From NCBI RefSeq assembly GCF_900108225.1, contig NZ_FNUZ01000004.1:186001-250000 (forward strand): a stretch of DNA of 64,000 nt, given 5' to 3'. Numbering within the stretch: position 1 is the first letter of the stretch; each line of letters starts with the position of its first letter. The notes below the pieces were generated by a model. The model ran no database searches. It had not been told where the DNA came from and saw only the letters and a program-made list of their open reading frames with translations. The DNA is from Thalassococcus halodurans. Its GTDB lineage: Bacteria > Pseudomonadota > Alphaproteobacteria > Rhodobacterales > Rhodobacteraceae. Shown here piece after piece: positions 36,354 through 45,437 of the stretch. Both the position numbers and the translations under genes were made by a program.

Positions 36354-37067
36354 ATGTCAGAGAAAAAGCACCCCTCGGGCGCCCCGTGGCGCAATTTCTA
36401 TGGTCGGTTCAAGGGCAAGACCCTGAGACCGAAGCAGGAAGAATATCTGGAAAACGATCTGGCGGCTCTGTCCCCCGGAGCGGTCGGTTGGGACGTAAAC
36501 CCTGACCGCGAAAAGCTGGATATCGACGCGTTGTTCGGTGGTCGGCCCTTGTGGCTGGAGATCGGCTTTGGCGGTGGTGAACATCTGGTGCATCAAGCCA
36601 AGAACAATCCGGACAAAGGGTTTATCGGGTGTGAACCGTTTATCAACGGCGTCGCGATGCTGTTGGGCAAGGTGAAGGACGCAGGGCTGGATAACCTTCG
36701 TATCCATCCCGGCGATGCGCGTGACCTGTTCGACGTGCTGCCCGATGGTGTGGTTGAGAAGGCATTCCTGCTCTATCCCGACCCATGGCCCAAAAAGCGC
36801 CATCACCGTCGGCGCTTTGTCACGCAAGAACATCTGGAGCCCTTGCATCAGGTGATGCGGGAAGGAGCCGAGTTCCGTGTTGCGACGGACATTCCCGACT
36901 ATGTGCGCCAGACCATGTTAGAAGTGCCGAAAGCCGGTTTCGAATGGCTGGCCGAAGGCCCGTCCGACTGGCGTGACCCGTGGGATGATTGGCTGTCGAC
37001 ACGGTATGAGCAGAAGGCGCTCCGCGAAGGCCGCACGCCCCATTATATGACGTTCCGCCGGACCTGA
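36354..37067 (+). CDS. trmB: tRNA (guanine(46)-N7)-methyltransferase
   Basis: TrmB methylates G46 in the variable loop of tRNAs, using S-adenosylmethionine. PLWLEIGFGGGEHLVHQA near residue 60 is the SAM-binding loop, and LLYPDPWPKKRHHRRRF is the family signature. Several in-frame starts are open (36318, 36342, 36354) and none has a good ribosome site; I prefer the ATG at 36354 because homologues begin close to APWRNFYGRFKGK. That gives 237 residues. Confidence 0.93.
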   Translation: MSEKKHPSGAPWRNFYGRFKGKTLRPKQEEYLENDLAALSPGAVGWDVNPDREKLDIDALFGGRPLWLEIGFGGGEHLVHQAKNNPDKGFIGCEPFINGVAMLLGKVKDAGLDNLRIHPGDARDLFDVLPDGVVEKAFLLYPDPWPKKRHHRRRFVTQEHLEPLHQVMREGAEFRVATDIPDYVRQTMLEVPKAGFEWLAEGPSDWRDPWDDWLSTRYEQKALREGRTPHYMTFRRT

Positions 37068-37074
37068 GGTGGCT

Positions 37075-37104
37075 GGGGGCTTTGCCCCCTTGGCCTTTGG
37101 CCAA
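37075..37104. repeat. Double-hairpin REP-like intergenic element
   Basis: Two hairpins stand side by side after trmB: GGGGGC-TTT-GCCCCC at 37075-37089 and TTGGCC-TTT-GGCCAA at 37090-37104, followed by CCCCAAGGTATTTGTGG. I know this kind of GC-rich double stem with a GGTATTT tail from many Rhodobacterales intergenic regions; only one copy is in the window. It may end the trmB transcript. Confidence 0.5.
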
Positions 37105-37246
37105 TTTCCCCAAGGTATTTGTGGAAAGAAAATACAATGGTTTGGGCTTGATCGCGGCTTTTGTCGCGTTTGAGGGCCGTGGAAGGTGTGGACCTTGCGC
37201 GGCGGGACAAGTATCAAACCGCGACTGATGAATAAGGAAGGTTTCT

Positions 37247-38587
37247 ATGTCGAGCCACGGCCCCGCCACTCCTATGTCTGCACATAAATCCTCGGGTCTG
37301 TCCGGTGAGGCGCATGTCCCCGGTGACAAGTCGATTTCACACCGTTCGTTGATCTTTGGCGCGATGGCTGTGGGCGAGACCCGCGTGACCGGCCTTTTGG
37401 AAGGTCAGGACGTGCTGGATACGGCCAAGGCGATGCGGTCCTTTGGTGCCGATGTGGAAAAGCAGGGCGACACTTGGGTCGTGCATGGCGTGGGTGTCGG
37501 TGGTTTTGCCGAGCCCGATCACGTGATCGATTGCGGCAACTCTGGCACTGGCGTGCGCCTGATCATGGGCGCGATGGCGACCTGTCCGATTGCGGCGACG
37601 TTCACAGGTGATGCCAGCCTGAACAAACGCCCCATGGCGCGTGTGACCGATCCTTTGGCGCTGTTCGGGGCACGGTCCTATGGCCGGTCAGGTGGCCGTT
37701 TGCCGATGACGATCATCGGTGCGGAAAACCCTGTGCCCGTGACCTACACCACGCCGGTGCCGTCCGCGCAGGTGAAGTCGGCTGTTCTGTTGGCGGGTCT
37801 GAATGCGCCGGGGCAGACCGTGGTGATCGAACGCGAAGCTACACGCGATCACTCCGAGCGGATGTTGGCGGGCTTTGGTGCACAGATCGTGACCGAAGAT
37901 ACCGATGAGGGCCACGTTATTACGCTGACCGGCCAACCCGAGCTGAAACCGCAGACCATCATCGTGCCGCGCGATCCGTCCTCGGCGGCGTTCCCTGTCT
38001 GCGCGGCGCTGATCACCGAAGGATCGGATGTGTTGGTGCCGAACATCGGCCTGAACCCGACGCGCGCGGGGCTGTTCTATACTCTACAGGACATGGGCGC
38101 TGATCTGACGTTTGAAAACATGCGCGAAGAGGGCGGCGAACCTGTCGCCGATCTGCGCGCCAAGTATTCTCCCGATCTGAAGGGCATCGAGGTGCCGGCA
38201 GAACGTGCGGCGTCGATGATCGACGAATATCCTGTGCTGTCCGTCGTTGCGGCCTTTGCCGAGGGCAAAACCTATATGCCGGGCGTGAAAGAGCTGCGCG
38301 TCAAGGAAAGCGACCGGATCGATGCGATGGCTACCGGCCTTCGTGCGGCGGGTGTGGACGTGGATGAGGGCGAGGACTGGTGGACTGTTCATGGCCGTGG
38401 CTTTGGCGACGTTGCCGGTGGTGTCACGGTGAAAACCCATCTGGATCACCGCATTGCGATGTCCTTCCTTGTGATGGGCTTTGCAACGAATGCGCCGATG
38501 ACGGTTGATGACTCGGGTCCGATTTCCACATCCTTCCCGATCTTCGAAAGCCTGATGACCCAGTTGGGTGCCAAGCTGACACAGTAA
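37247..38587 (+). CDS. aroA: 3-phosphoshikimate 1-carboxyvinyltransferase (EPSP synthase)
   Basis: The 446-residue enzyme condenses shikimate-3-phosphate with PEP in the shikimate pathway. Motifs include [14 protein letters not shown] near residue 28, [12 protein letters not shown] near 126, [15 protein letters not shown] near 200, [13 protein letters not shown] near 347 and [14 protein letters not shown]. The RDHSERML and [11 protein letters not shown] forms place it with the class II (Agrobacterium CP4-like) enzymes. However, the PEP-site loop reads GNSGTG, with Gly where the CP4 enzyme has Ala. AAGGAAGG precedes the ATG. Confidence 0.96.
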   Translation: MSSHGPATPMSAHKSSGLSGEAHVPGDKSISHRSLIFGAMAVGETRVTGLLEGQDVLDTAKAMRSFGADVEKQGDTWVVHGVGVGGFAEPDHVIDCGNSGTGVRLIMGAMATCPIAATFTGDASLNKRPMARVTDPLALFGARSYGRSGGRLPMTIIGAENPVPVTYTTPVPSAQVKSAVLLAGLNAPGQTVVIEREATRDHSERMLAGFGAQIVTEDTDEGHVITLTGQPELKPQTIIVPRDPSSAAFPVCAALITEGSDVLVPNIGLNPTRAGLFYTLQDMGADLTFENMREEGGEPVADLRAKYSPDLKGIEVPAERAASMIDEYPVLSVVAAFAEGKTYMPGVKELRVKESDRIDAMATGLRAAGVDVDEGEDWWTVHGRGFGDVAGGVTVKTHLDHRIAMSFLVMGFATNAPMTVDDSGPISTSFPIFESLMTQLGAKLTQ

Positions 38588-38610
38588 GGGTTGAAGGGTA
38601 GGGGGCGACC

Positions 38611-39222
38611 ATGGCGTTTACGATTGCAATCGACGGACCTGCGGCAGCGGGGAAGGGAACGATCAGTAAGGCTGTGGCAGCCCACTATGGCTTTGCCCAT
38701 CTGGACACGGGCCTGTTGTACCGCGCCGTCGGCAAGCAGGTTCTGACCGGTACTGCGGCAATTGAGGCCGCGCAGAATCTACGTGCCGAGGATTTGCAAG
38801 CCGACGATCTGCGCACGCCCGAGGTGGCGCAGGCCGCGTCCAAGGTTGCTGTGATCCCCGAAGTGCGTGCGGCACTGGTAGATTTCCAGCGGGTTTTTGC
38901 CCGCCGGTCGGGCGGTGCGGTTCTGGACGGGCGCGATATCGGGACGGTGATCTGTCCGGATGCCGAGGCCAAGCTGTTCGTCACGGCCTCTGCCGAAATC
39001 CGTGCTGATCGCCGGTTCCGCGAATTGGTGGCAAACGGGCTGCGTGTGGATTTCGAAACGGTTTTGGATGATGTGCGCCAACGTGATGCCCGAGATATGG
39101 GGCGCAAGGATGCGCCGCTGCGTCCTGCCGATGACGCCATTCAGATTGATACGTCCGAGCTGTCCATTGATGAGGCCATCGCAACGGCTATTCGGGAAAT
39201 CGACGCGCGCCGCGCAGGCTGA
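38611..39222 (+). CDS. cmk: Cytidylate kinase
   Basis: The 203-residue P-loop kinase phosphorylates CMP and dCMP. The N-terminus [18 protein letters not shown] is the nucleotide-binding loop; GLLYRAVG and [16 protein letters not shown] are CMP-site motifs, and [15 protein letters not shown] is the lid region. It follows aroA by 23 bases, as in most alphaproteobacteria. A small dyad (AATTCCG/CGGAATT, 39222-39237) overlaps its stop. Confidence 0.95.
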   Translation: MAFTIAIDGPAAAGKGTISKAVAAHYGFAHLDTGLLYRAVGKQVLTGTAAIEAAQNLRAEDLQADDLRTPEVAQAASKVAVIPEVRAALVDFQRVFARRSGGAVLDGRDIGTVICPDAEAKLFVTASAEIRADRRFRELVANGLRVDFETVLDDVRQRDARDMGRKDAPLRPADDAIQIDTSELSIDEAIATAIREIDARRAG

Positions 39223-39243
39223 ATTCCGGTCGGAATTGGTGCG

Positions 39244-39852
39244 TTAGTTCGCGTCCTTGGGGCTGCGCATGATGCGCTTGGCCGCCAACATCACGGCAAG
39301 AACCACAGCCAAACCCAACATTTTGCTTCCAAAGAACACGACCAGATCCGTTGACGGCGGTGTCGTGTATGGATGTGTGCCTGCCAGAATGTGCGTTGCT
39401 AGGGTTTCGACCATCGCGATCATGATGCTTCCCGACGCAAGGATGCGCCAGCCTGAAGGCGTATTGAGCATCTCAATATGGGGGACAGGGGATGCCCAGT
39501 CGAAAAGCATGAAGATCACTGGCGCGGCCGTAAGCAGGATCAGCATGACCAAGCCATTTTCGAAATGCAGCCCAAGGATGGTCTGGCTTGTGGCATCAAG
39601 AACCAAGGCTGCGGGGGCAAAGAAGATTATGGATTTAAAACCTGCCAAATAGGCCCCCAGCACGCGCAGGCCAAAGGTCAGGCAAATGATCGGTATTTCG
39701 ACTTGTGCCGCCGTATCTGCGCGGAATGTTGTGTAGGGGATAAGAGCCTGTTCGATCAGCGACGCAAACAAAAGGAAAAAGCTGAAAACCGCTATTTGAA
39801 GCAGGGTTTCCAAAATGCTGGTTTGCTTTTTGGTCGCGTCGAAATCAGACAT
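39244..39852 (-). CDS. Integral membrane protein of unknown function
   Basis: The ATG at 39852, preceded by AGGAGG, is better than the upstream one at 39891 and gives 202 residues. Five or six hydrophobic segments are visible, starting at about residues 14-32, with a longer loop near TFRADTAAQ. I recognise no family motif. It is convergent with cmk and downstream of the MarR-like gene on the same strand, separated from it by a strong terminator, so it is transcribed on its own. Confidence 0.7.
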   Translation of the reverse strand: MSDFDATKKQTSILETLLQIAVFSFFLLFASLIEQALIPYTTFRADTAAQVEIPIICLTFGLRVLGAYLAGFKSIIFFAPAALVLDATSQTILGLHFENGLVMLILLTAAPVIFMLFDWASPVPHIEMLNTPSGWRILASGSIMIAMVETLATHILAGTHPYTTPPSTDLVVFFGSKMLGLAVVLAVMLAAKRIMRSPKDAN

Positions 39853-39891
39853 GGCGCCTCCTATCGGGTTCGGGCGCGGAAATGAAAACAA

Positions 39892-39928
39892 TAAAAAAAC
39901 TGATCAGCAGAGCTTTGCTGATCAGTTT
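39892..39928 (-). terminator. Rho-independent terminator of the MarR-like gene
   Basis: A 13-base-pair stem (39897-39909 with 39916-39928) closes a GAGCTT loop. Reading the minus strand, the stem is followed by a T-rich run, so this ends the transcript of the 39968-40285 gene just before the membrane-protein promoter. Confidence 0.85.
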
Positions 39929-39967
39929 CAATTTCTAGTAGATTTCTGCCAAAGCGCCTAGTGTTTT

Positions 39968-40285
39968 TCAGGCACGGGGGCTTTCTGACGGAAGCACATA
40001 AGTGCCCAAAGGCAGATCATCCGACTGAATCACCAACCCTTTGTCCAACAAACGGCGCAAGGTGCGGTGAAAAGTAGGTTGAGAAATCCGAGAAACCGTC
40101 GGATGTGCACGTACTTTGTCTGTTGTGCAGACATAACCAACATCGGCGCGTTCAGCGGCATTCGCGTAAAATGCCAACAAAATGTCCCGTTCATTCGAGC
40201 TTAGGCTATCCAGCCCAAGATCCCGTTCCATGGAGCTAAGCAGATCCCTCAACTGTGCGACCTGTGTCCAGATACCCATTACCAT
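39968..40285 (-). CDS. Small MarR-like winged-helix protein
   Basis: The 105-residue protein has an N-terminal helix (WTQVAQLRDLLSSMERDLG), then a winged helix: LSSNERDILLAFY, VSRISQPTFHRTLRRLLDKGLVIQS and a short wing. The order resembles MarR/BlaI-type DNA-binding domains, but the length is only a little more than the domain itself. It could respond to a ligand or act as an adaptor. ATG codons at 40285 and 40279 are both possible. A strong terminator follows. Confidence 0.65.
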   Translation of the reverse strand: MVMGIWTQVAQLRDLLSSMERDLGLDSLSSNERDILLAFYANAAERADVGYVCTTDKVRAHPTVSRISQPTFHRTLRRLLDKGLVIQSDDLPLGTYVLPSESPRA

Positions 40286-40390
40286 AACCCAACCTACGTT
40301 ACTAATTCATAGTCACTTTGATAACTTAGGTTGGGCGGGTCTATCAATCTATCCGTATGGTTAGATTGGGGAGAAAAAGTATGGCGTGTT

Positions 40391-40963
40391 TTACGAGAAA
40401 AACTCGCCCTTTAGGCGAAGGTTTGTGTTTCGGCAGGCAAGGCCCATTCCGCGGAGCAGTTCAGAGTCACTGATCGGCATCCGCAATGAACAGTCGGCAA
40501 TGGCGCGGCGTTCTAACGTCGTGTCATTATGATGGAAGTGGCTAGAAACGATAATCGTTGTCAGCCCCGGACTTGCGCGCCGCAAGTGCAACAGCTTCGG
40601 AACCGCGTCGCCATCGCTAGGCAGTGTGTCGAGGTCCATTACAAAGATACTTTTCAGTCCGTCAGCATACTTTGCACAGCGCAGCGCGCTTCTGGGTTGA
40701 TCGATGATGCTCAGTGCCTCGAAATGCGCGGACAGGCGTGTCAGGGCGTTTTCGATGGCGGATCCGGGTTCGGACATGACCAGAACCTCTTTGTCCCAGA
40801 GGCTGCGCTCCCAATCAATTTGATCATATCTTTGGTGCGTGTTGTGTTGTGGCGCCGGGGCGGTTGAATTCTGCGGTGAAGGAACCTCTTTCGGTTCTAT
40901 CATGATGTCTGTGAAAATGGTGCCGTAATCATTAAAACCGAAGAAATTATTCTCGAACTTCAT
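40391..40963 (-). CDS. Degenerate receiver-domain protein
   Basis: The ATG at 40963 follows AAGGAGAA and gives 190 residues. Residues about 57-180 follow the CheY-like order: VLVMSEPG in place of the usual acidic strand, IFVMDLDTL with a possible phospho-acceptor D110, TTIIVSS, and a last strand CSLRMPIS in which the invariant Lys is replaced by Arg (R161). An N-terminal tail of 55 residues has no domain. There is no output domain and no histidine kinase nearby. It may be a phosphorylation-independent signalling protein. It is divergent from rpsA. Confidence 0.55.
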   Translation of the reverse strand: MKFENNFFGFNDYGTIFTDIMIEPKEVPSPQNSTAPAPQHNTHQRYDQIDWERSLWDKEVLVMSEPGSAIENALTRLSAHFEALSIIDQPRSALRCAKYADGLKSIFVMDLDTLPSDGDAVPKLLHLRRASPGLTTIIVSSHFHHNDTTLERRAIADCSLRMPISDSELLRGMGLACRNTNLRLKGEFFS

Positions 40964-41371
40964 AGCGAGTTCTCCTTCGACTTTGAGTTGTATGTAGATA
41001 TTAAAGTGAGCGCATTCAGTTTGACTATCAAGGGCTACTATTGGTGTAAAAACAACAAAAAAGATAAACAATTTGTTTCCGGAACCAAATGTAATGGCGA
41101 GAAATGGCTGGTGTTTTCGCCGGTGAAGGCCGAAATAGGCGGAAAACCCAAGTTTTCTTGACGAAATCGCACTTACCCTTGCCACACAGTAAAGAGGCAG
41201 GTATATCGCGCGCGTCGACAAGGCGTAAACGCAGCAACACAGATGATCGAGCGGGGTCGAATACCATCGGCCCTTTTTTGTGTTCAGCAGCGTCTGAAGT
41301 GACCAACCCCAAGACCGGTGGAGACAACCACCCGGCCAGATAAACCGAAGTTAAAGGAAACCAGAGACCAC
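40964..41371. other. Divergent promoter region and rpsA leader
   Basis: This 408-base gap has no gene that I can support. The half nearest the receiver-like gene is AT-rich, with a TAATAT on the minus strand (40998-41003) that could be its -10. The other half would hold the rpsA promoter and a leader, expected to be long because ribosomal protein S1 genes are often autoregulated through their leader. TTGACG at 41158-41163 is a -35 candidate, without a good -10. Confidence 0.4.
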
Positions 41372-43051
41372 ATGGCTCAGAACGCATCTATGGAGGAATT
41401 CGAAGCCCTCCTTAACGAAAGCTTCGAAATGGACACACCCGAAGAGGGTTCTGTCGTTAAAGGTAAAGTCATTGCTGTAGAAGCTGGCCAAGCCATCATC
41501 GACGTAGGCTACAAAATGGAAGGCCGCGTTGATCTTAAAGAATTCGCAAACCCTGGCGAAGCTCCCGAAATTTCCGTTGGTGACGAAGTAGAAGTCTTCC
41601 TTCGTTCCGCAGAAAACGCCCGTGGCGAAGCTGTCATTTCCCGTGAAATGGCGCGCCGTGAAGAGGCATGGGACCGTCTGGAAAAAGCATACGCAGACGA
41701 TGCACGCGTCGAAGGCGCGATCTTCGGCCGCGTCAAAGGCGGCTTCACAGTCGACCTGGGCGGCGCAGTTGCCTTCCTTCCCGGTTCGCAGGTTGACGTT
41801 CGCCCCGTGCGCGACGCTGGTCCGCTGATGGGTCTGAAGCAGCCGTTCCAGATCCTGAAAATGGACCGTCGTCGTGGCAACATCGTTGTATCGCGTCGTG
41901 CGATCCTCGAAGAGTCCCGCGCGGAACAGCGTGCAGAAGTTATCGGCAACCTGTCCGAAGGTCAGGCAGTCGAGGGTGTGGTCAAGAACATCACCGAATA
42001 CGGTGCATTCGTTGACCTGGGCGGCGTTGACGGCCTGCTGCACGTCACAGACATGGCATGGCGCCGTGTGAACCACCCGTCCGAGATCCTGACAATCGGC
42101 GAAACCGTCAAGGTTCAGGTTATCAAGATCAACAAAGAAACACACCGCATCAGCCTCGGCATGAAGCAGCTGCAGGAAGATCCGTGGGATCTGGTTGCTG
42201 CGAAATACCCGCTGGAATCGGTACACACCGGTCGCGTCACCAACATCACCGACTACGGTGCATTTGTTGAGCTGGAGCCGGGCGTTGAAGGTCTGGTCCA
42301 CGTCTCCGAGATGTCCTGGACCAAGAAAAACGTCCACCCGGGCAAAATCGTGTCCACTTCGCAAGAAGTCGAAGTCATGGTTCTGGAAATCGATGGCGCC
42401 AAGCGTCGCGTTTCCCTTGGTCTCAAGCAGACCATGCGCAACCCGTGGGAAGTCTTTGCAGAGACACACCCTGCCGGCACCGTTGTCGAAGGCGAAGTCA
42501 AGAACATCACCGAATTCGGTCTGTTCATCGGCCTCGAAGGCGAGATCGACGGCATGGTTCACCTCTCCGACCTGTCCTGGGACGAGCGTGGCGAAGATGC
42601 GATCCAGAACTACCGCAAAGGCGACATGGTTCAGGCCGTTGTTTCCGAAGTCGACACCGACAAGGAACGCATCTCTCTGTCCATCAAAAACCTGGGCGGC
42701 GACAAGTTCGCTGACGCCGTTGGCGGCGTGAAGCGCGGTTCGATCATCACTGTTGAAGTTACAGCAATCGAAGACGGTGGCGTAGAAGTCGAATACGAAG
42801 GCATGAAATCGTTCATCCGTCGTTCCGACCTGTCCCGTGACCGTGCCGAACAGCGCCCCGAGCGTTTCTCGGTTGGTGACAAGATCGACGTTCGCGTCAC
42901 AAACGTTGACTCCAAGACACGTCGTCTGGGTCTGTCGATCAAAGCACGCGAAATCGCAGAAGAGAAAGAAGCGGTGGAACAGTACGGCTCGTCCGACTCC
43001 GGCGCATCGCTCGGTGATATTCTGGGCGCAGCTCTGAAGGGCGACGAATAA
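41372..43051 (+). CDS. rpsA: 30S ribosomal protein S1
   Basis: The 559-residue protein has six S1 RNA-binding repeats, with boundaries visible at GSVVKGKVIAVEAG, GAIFGRVKGGFTVDLGG, GQAVEGVVKNITEYGAFVDLG, TGRVTNITDYGAFVELEPG, EGEVKNITEFGLFIGLEGE and GSIITVEVTAIEDGG. S1 binds mRNA leaders on the small subunit. A longer open frame begins at 41318, but the family start is MAQNASMEEFEALL at 41372. It normally follows cmk; here three minus-strand genes intervene. A strong terminator follows at 43081. Confidence 0.97.
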   Translation: MAQNASMEEFEALLNESFEMDTPEEGSVVKGKVIAVEAGQAIIDVGYKMEGRVDLKEFANPGEAPEISVGDEVEVFLRSAENARGEAVISREMARREEAWDRLEKAYADDARVEGAIFGRVKGGFTVDLGGAVAFLPGSQVDVRPVRDAGPLMGLKQPFQILKMDRRRGNIVVSRRAILEESRAEQRAEVIGNLSEGQAVEGVVKNITEYGAFVDLGGVDGLLHVTDMAWRRVNHPSEILTIGETVKVQVIKINKETHRISLGMKQLQEDPWDLVAAKYPLESVHTGRVTNITDYGAFVELEPGVEGLVHVSEMSWTKKNVHPGKIVSTSQEVEVMVLEIDGAKRRVSLGLKQTMRNPWEVFAETHPAGTVVEGEVKNITEFGLFIGLEGEIDGMVHLSDLSWDERGEDAIQNYRKGDMVQAVVSEVDTDKERISLSIKNLGGDKFADAVGGVKRGSIITVEVTAIEDGGVEVEYEGMKSFIRRSDLSRDRAEQRPERFSVGDKIDVRVTNVDSKTRRLGLSIKAREIAEEKEAVEQYGSSDSGASLGDILGAALKGDE

Positions 43052-43080
43052 GTCACCTTCAGCTGATGCTGACAAATAAG

Positions 43081-43110
43081 AAAGCCCCGTGGTTCGCCAC
43101 GGGGCTTTTT
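43081..43110 (+). terminator. Rho-independent terminator of rpsA
   Basis: AAAGCCCCGTGG and CCACGGGGCTTTTT form a long GC-rich stem with a TTCG loop and a following T-run, thirty bases after the rpsA stop. Confidence 0.9.
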
Positions 43111-43178
43111 GCGTCTTTGGTGCTGTTGACCAAGATACCAAGCTGTGGATTGCTCTTCTCTTGAGGGAGATTGCATTC

Positions 43179-43808
43179 ATGGATTTAGGTATTTGGATTA
43201 CGTTCGTCACGGCCTCGATGGTTTTGTTGATCATCCCCGGGCCGACAATTTTGCTGGTTTTAAGTTATGCCAATAGCCAAGGGCGCAGAACCGCGCTGGC
43301 GACGGCGCTTGGCGTGGCTGTGGGGGATTTGATCGCCATGACCGCGTCGTTGGCGGGGCTGGGGGCCTTGGTTCTGGCTTCGGCAACCGCGTTTACGGTG
43401 CTGAAATGGATCGGTGCCGCGTACCTTGTCTATCTGGGCGTGAAAATGTTCCGCAGTGCCGAGGGCGCGACACTGGGTGCGCTGGCGCAAACCAGAAATG
43501 AAAGCAGGCTGCGGATGTTCGGGCATGCGGCCACGGTCACAGCGTTGAACCCGAAATCCATCGTCTTCTTCATCGCCTTCGTGCCGCAATTTGTCACAGC
43601 GGATGGCCCCTTGCTGCCGCAGTTTGCCATTCTGACAGCAACCTTCGTGGCGTTGGCGGGCGGCAACGCGATTATCTACGCGTTGATGGCGGATCGCGTG
43701 CGGCAAAAGATTGCCAGACAACATGTGATCAAATGGGTCACACGCGCGGGCGGCACGGCGTTGGTTCTGATGGGCATTGTCACCGCGACAGTCAGGCGGT
43801 CGGCCTAA
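43179..43808 (+). CDS. LysE/RhtB-family amino acid exporter
   Basis: The ATG at 43179 follows GAGGGA and gives 209 residues. The family start is WITFVTASMVLLIIPGPTILLVL, with the characteristic Pro-Gly-Pro, followed by about five more hydrophobic segments and the NPKSIVFFIAFVPQFV motif near residue 125. Members pump amino acids such as homoserine, threonine or leucine outwards. It lies between rpsA and ihfB, a pair usually adjacent in related genomes, so it looks like an insertion. Confidence 0.9.
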   Translation: MDLGIWITFVTASMVLLIIPGPTILLVLSYANSQGRRTALATALGVAVGDLIAMTASLAGLGALVLASATAFTVLKWIGAAYLVYLGVKMFRSAEGATLGALAQTRNESRLRMFGHAATVTALNPKSIVFFIAFVPQFVTADGPLLPQFAILTATFVALAGGNAIIYALMADRVRQKIARQHVIKWVTRAGGTALVLMGIVTATVRRSA

Positions 43809-43881
43809 GGACCCGGCGATGGGGGTGTGCGAATCGGCACCATCGCCAAAGGCAATGCCGCAGAGCAGCATCTTGAATAAC

Positions 43882-43900
43882 CTGCCAATTCGTTTGGCAG
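43882..43900 (+). terminator. Possible terminator hairpin after the LysE gene
   Basis: CTGCCAA (43882-43888) and TTGGCAG (43894-43900) form a stem with a TTCGT loop. An upstream GGCGATGG/CCATCGCC dyad (43816-43823/43841-43848) might also fold. Neither has a clear T-run directly after it. The rest of the 215-base gap to ihfB should hold the ihfB promoter. Confidence 0.35.
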
Positions 43901-44023
43901 ACCGCCTTTAAGGGCTGTTTTCTGTACGTAATTTCAGCGCTTTCGTCGATTCACACGGTTTTCGAATGCCATATTCGCCCCTATAGTCAGTGACATATAA
44001 AAAAGCCACGGGGAGAGGGATGG

Positions 44024-44305
44024 ATGATCAGATCCGAACTCATTCAAAAAATTGCTGACGATAATCCTCATTTGTACCAGCGCGATGTCGAACGCATCGT
44101 GAATACCATTTTTGATGAAATTACCGATGCCATGTCGCGTGGTGACCGGGTCGAGCTGCGCGGGTTTGGCGCGTTCTCGGTTAAAAAGCGCGATGCGCGT
44201 GTGGGACGGAACCCACGCACGGGCGAGTCTGTTCCTGTCGAGGAAAAGCATGTACCCTTCTTCAAGACGGGCAAATTGCTTCGTGATCGACTGAACGGAA
44301 AGTAA
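44024..44305 (+). CDS. ihfB: Integration host factor subunit beta
   Basis: The 93-residue DNA-bending protein begins [39 protein letters not shown] and GRNPRTGES are the beta-arm region, with the intercalating Pro in NPRTGE. It pairs with IhfA and bends DNA in nucleoid organisation, replication and regulation. The lapA-like gene follows after eight bases. Confidence 0.95.
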   Translation: MIRSELIQKIADDNPHLYQRDVERIVNTIFDEITDAMSRGDRVELRGFGAFSVKKRDARVGRNPRTGESVPVEEKHVPFFKTGKLLRDRLNGK

Positions 44306-44313
44306 TCAAATCT

Positions 44314-44664
44314 ATGCGGTATATTCGCTACTTCTTTTTGGGCGCCTTGGCGCTTGTGCTGATTTCGGTGGCTCTGGCCAACCGTGAACTTGTGAACCTG
44401 CAACTGCTGCCGACAGGTCTGTCCGATCTGCTGGGCATCCAGCACCAGATTTCCCTGCCGTTGTTCATCGTCATCTTTGGCGGTGTCATCGCGGGTCTGC
44501 TGGTCGGGTTTGTTTGGGAATGGCTGCGTGAACACAAGCACCGTGCAGAAGCGGCACGCAAAGGCACCGAGGTTCGCCAGTTGCAGCGCGAACTCAAGCG
44601 CACCCAGAAAGAACGCGATAAGGATAAGGACGAAGTGCTGGCGATCCTGGATCAAGCCAGCTGA
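44314..44664 (+). CDS. lapA: LapA/DUF1049-domain membrane protein
   Basis: The 116-residue product has two hydrophobic segments (about residues 5-22 and 45-68), then a charged cytoplasmic coiled coil (LREHKHRAEAARKGTEVRQLQRELKR). This is the LapA (DUF1049) layout. In enterobacteria LapA works with LapB on lipopolysaccharide assembly and control. In alphaproteobacteria it is usually found after ihfB, as here, and its role there is not settled. Confidence 0.85.
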   Translation: MRYIRYFFLGALALVLISVALANRELVNLQLLPTGLSDLLGIQHQISLPLFIVIFGGVIAGLLVGFVWEWLREHKHRAEAARKGTEVRQLQRELKRTQKERDKDKDEVLAILDQAS

Positions 44665-44680
44665 AGTCCACAGCGGGTCA

Positions 44681-44705
44681 GGGGCGCAGACGATGCGCCC
44701 CTTTT
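44681..44705 (+). terminator. Rho-independent terminator after lapA
   Basis: GGGGCGCA (44681-44688) pairs with TGCGCCCC (44694-44701) around GACGA, followed by TTTT. It separates ihfB-lapA from trpF. Confidence 0.85.
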
Positions 44706-44774
44706 CCGTTTTGCATTGACCCCATCGGGTCTGCGCCCCATCTGACACCAATCATCTGAAAGAGCAGCCCAGTC

Positions 44775-45434
44775 ATGGCCGACGTGCGCGTAAAAATTTG
44801 TGGTCTGAAACGCCCCGAAGAGGTGATCGCCGCCGCCGAGGCGGGCGCAGCCTATTGCGGGTTTGTCTTCTTTCCCAAATCGCCCCGCAACGTGACAATC
44901 GAACAGGCGGCGGAACTGGCTTTGGCCGCGCCCATCGGTCTGGCCAAGGTCGCTTTGGTCGTCGATCCGGATGATGCGCTTTTAGATCAGATCACGGCCA
45001 AGGTGCCGCTGGATATGATCCAGCTACACGGCAAGGAAACGCCCGAGCGTGTGCGTCAGGTGAAATCCCGCTACGGCCTGCCGGTGATGAAGGCTGTTGG
45101 GATCGCCAGCGCAGAGGACGTGGAAAAGCTTGATCCTTACGAGGATGTGGCGGACCAGATCCTTGTGGATGCGAAAAAGCCTAAAGATGGGGAACTGCCG
45201 GGTGGGAATGGTCTGGCTTTTGATTGGCGGCTGATCGCGGGTCGCGCATGGCGCGCGCCTTGGATGCTGGCCGGTGGTCTGACACCTGAAAACGTTGCGC
45301 AGGCTGTCGCGCTGACAGGGGCCCGTCAGGTGGATTTGTCGTCTGGGGTGGAAAGCGCGCCGGGTGTCAAAGACATCAGCAAATTCGCGCCGTTCATTCG
45401 CGCGGCGCAGGCCGATGCCCCGCCGCGCCTGTAA
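44775..45434 (+). CDS. trpF: Phosphoribosylanthranilate isomerase
   Basis: The 219-residue (beta/alpha)8 enzyme performs the Amadori rearrangement of the third committed step of tryptophan synthesis. [11 protein letters not shown] holds the catalytic Cys; [21 protein letters not shown] (catalytic Asp) and [12 protein letters not shown] followed by [14 protein letters not shown] are family motifs. trpB would be expected next but the following gene is on the other strand, so the trp genes are split here. Confidence 0.95.
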   Translation: MADVRVKICGLKRPEEVIAAAEAGAAYCGFVFFPKSPRNVTIEQAAELALAAPIGLAKVALVVDPDDALLDQITAKVPLDMIQLHGKETPERVRQVKSRYGLPVMKAVGIASAEDVEKLDPYEDVADQILVDAKKPKDGELPGGNGLAFDWRLIAGRAWRAPWMLAGGLTPENVAQAVALTGARQVDLSSGVESAPGVKDISKFAPFIRAAQADAPPRL

Positions 45435-45437
45435 CGC

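Noticed and set aside
41351-43234. 627-codon minus-strand frame opposite rpsA
   Set aside because: A by-product of the strong codon bias of rpsA; the repeat structure merely mirrors the S1 repeats.
43820-43912. 30-codon frame between the LysE gene and ihfB
   Set aside because: It overlaps two hairpins, lacks a ribosome site and has no coding character.
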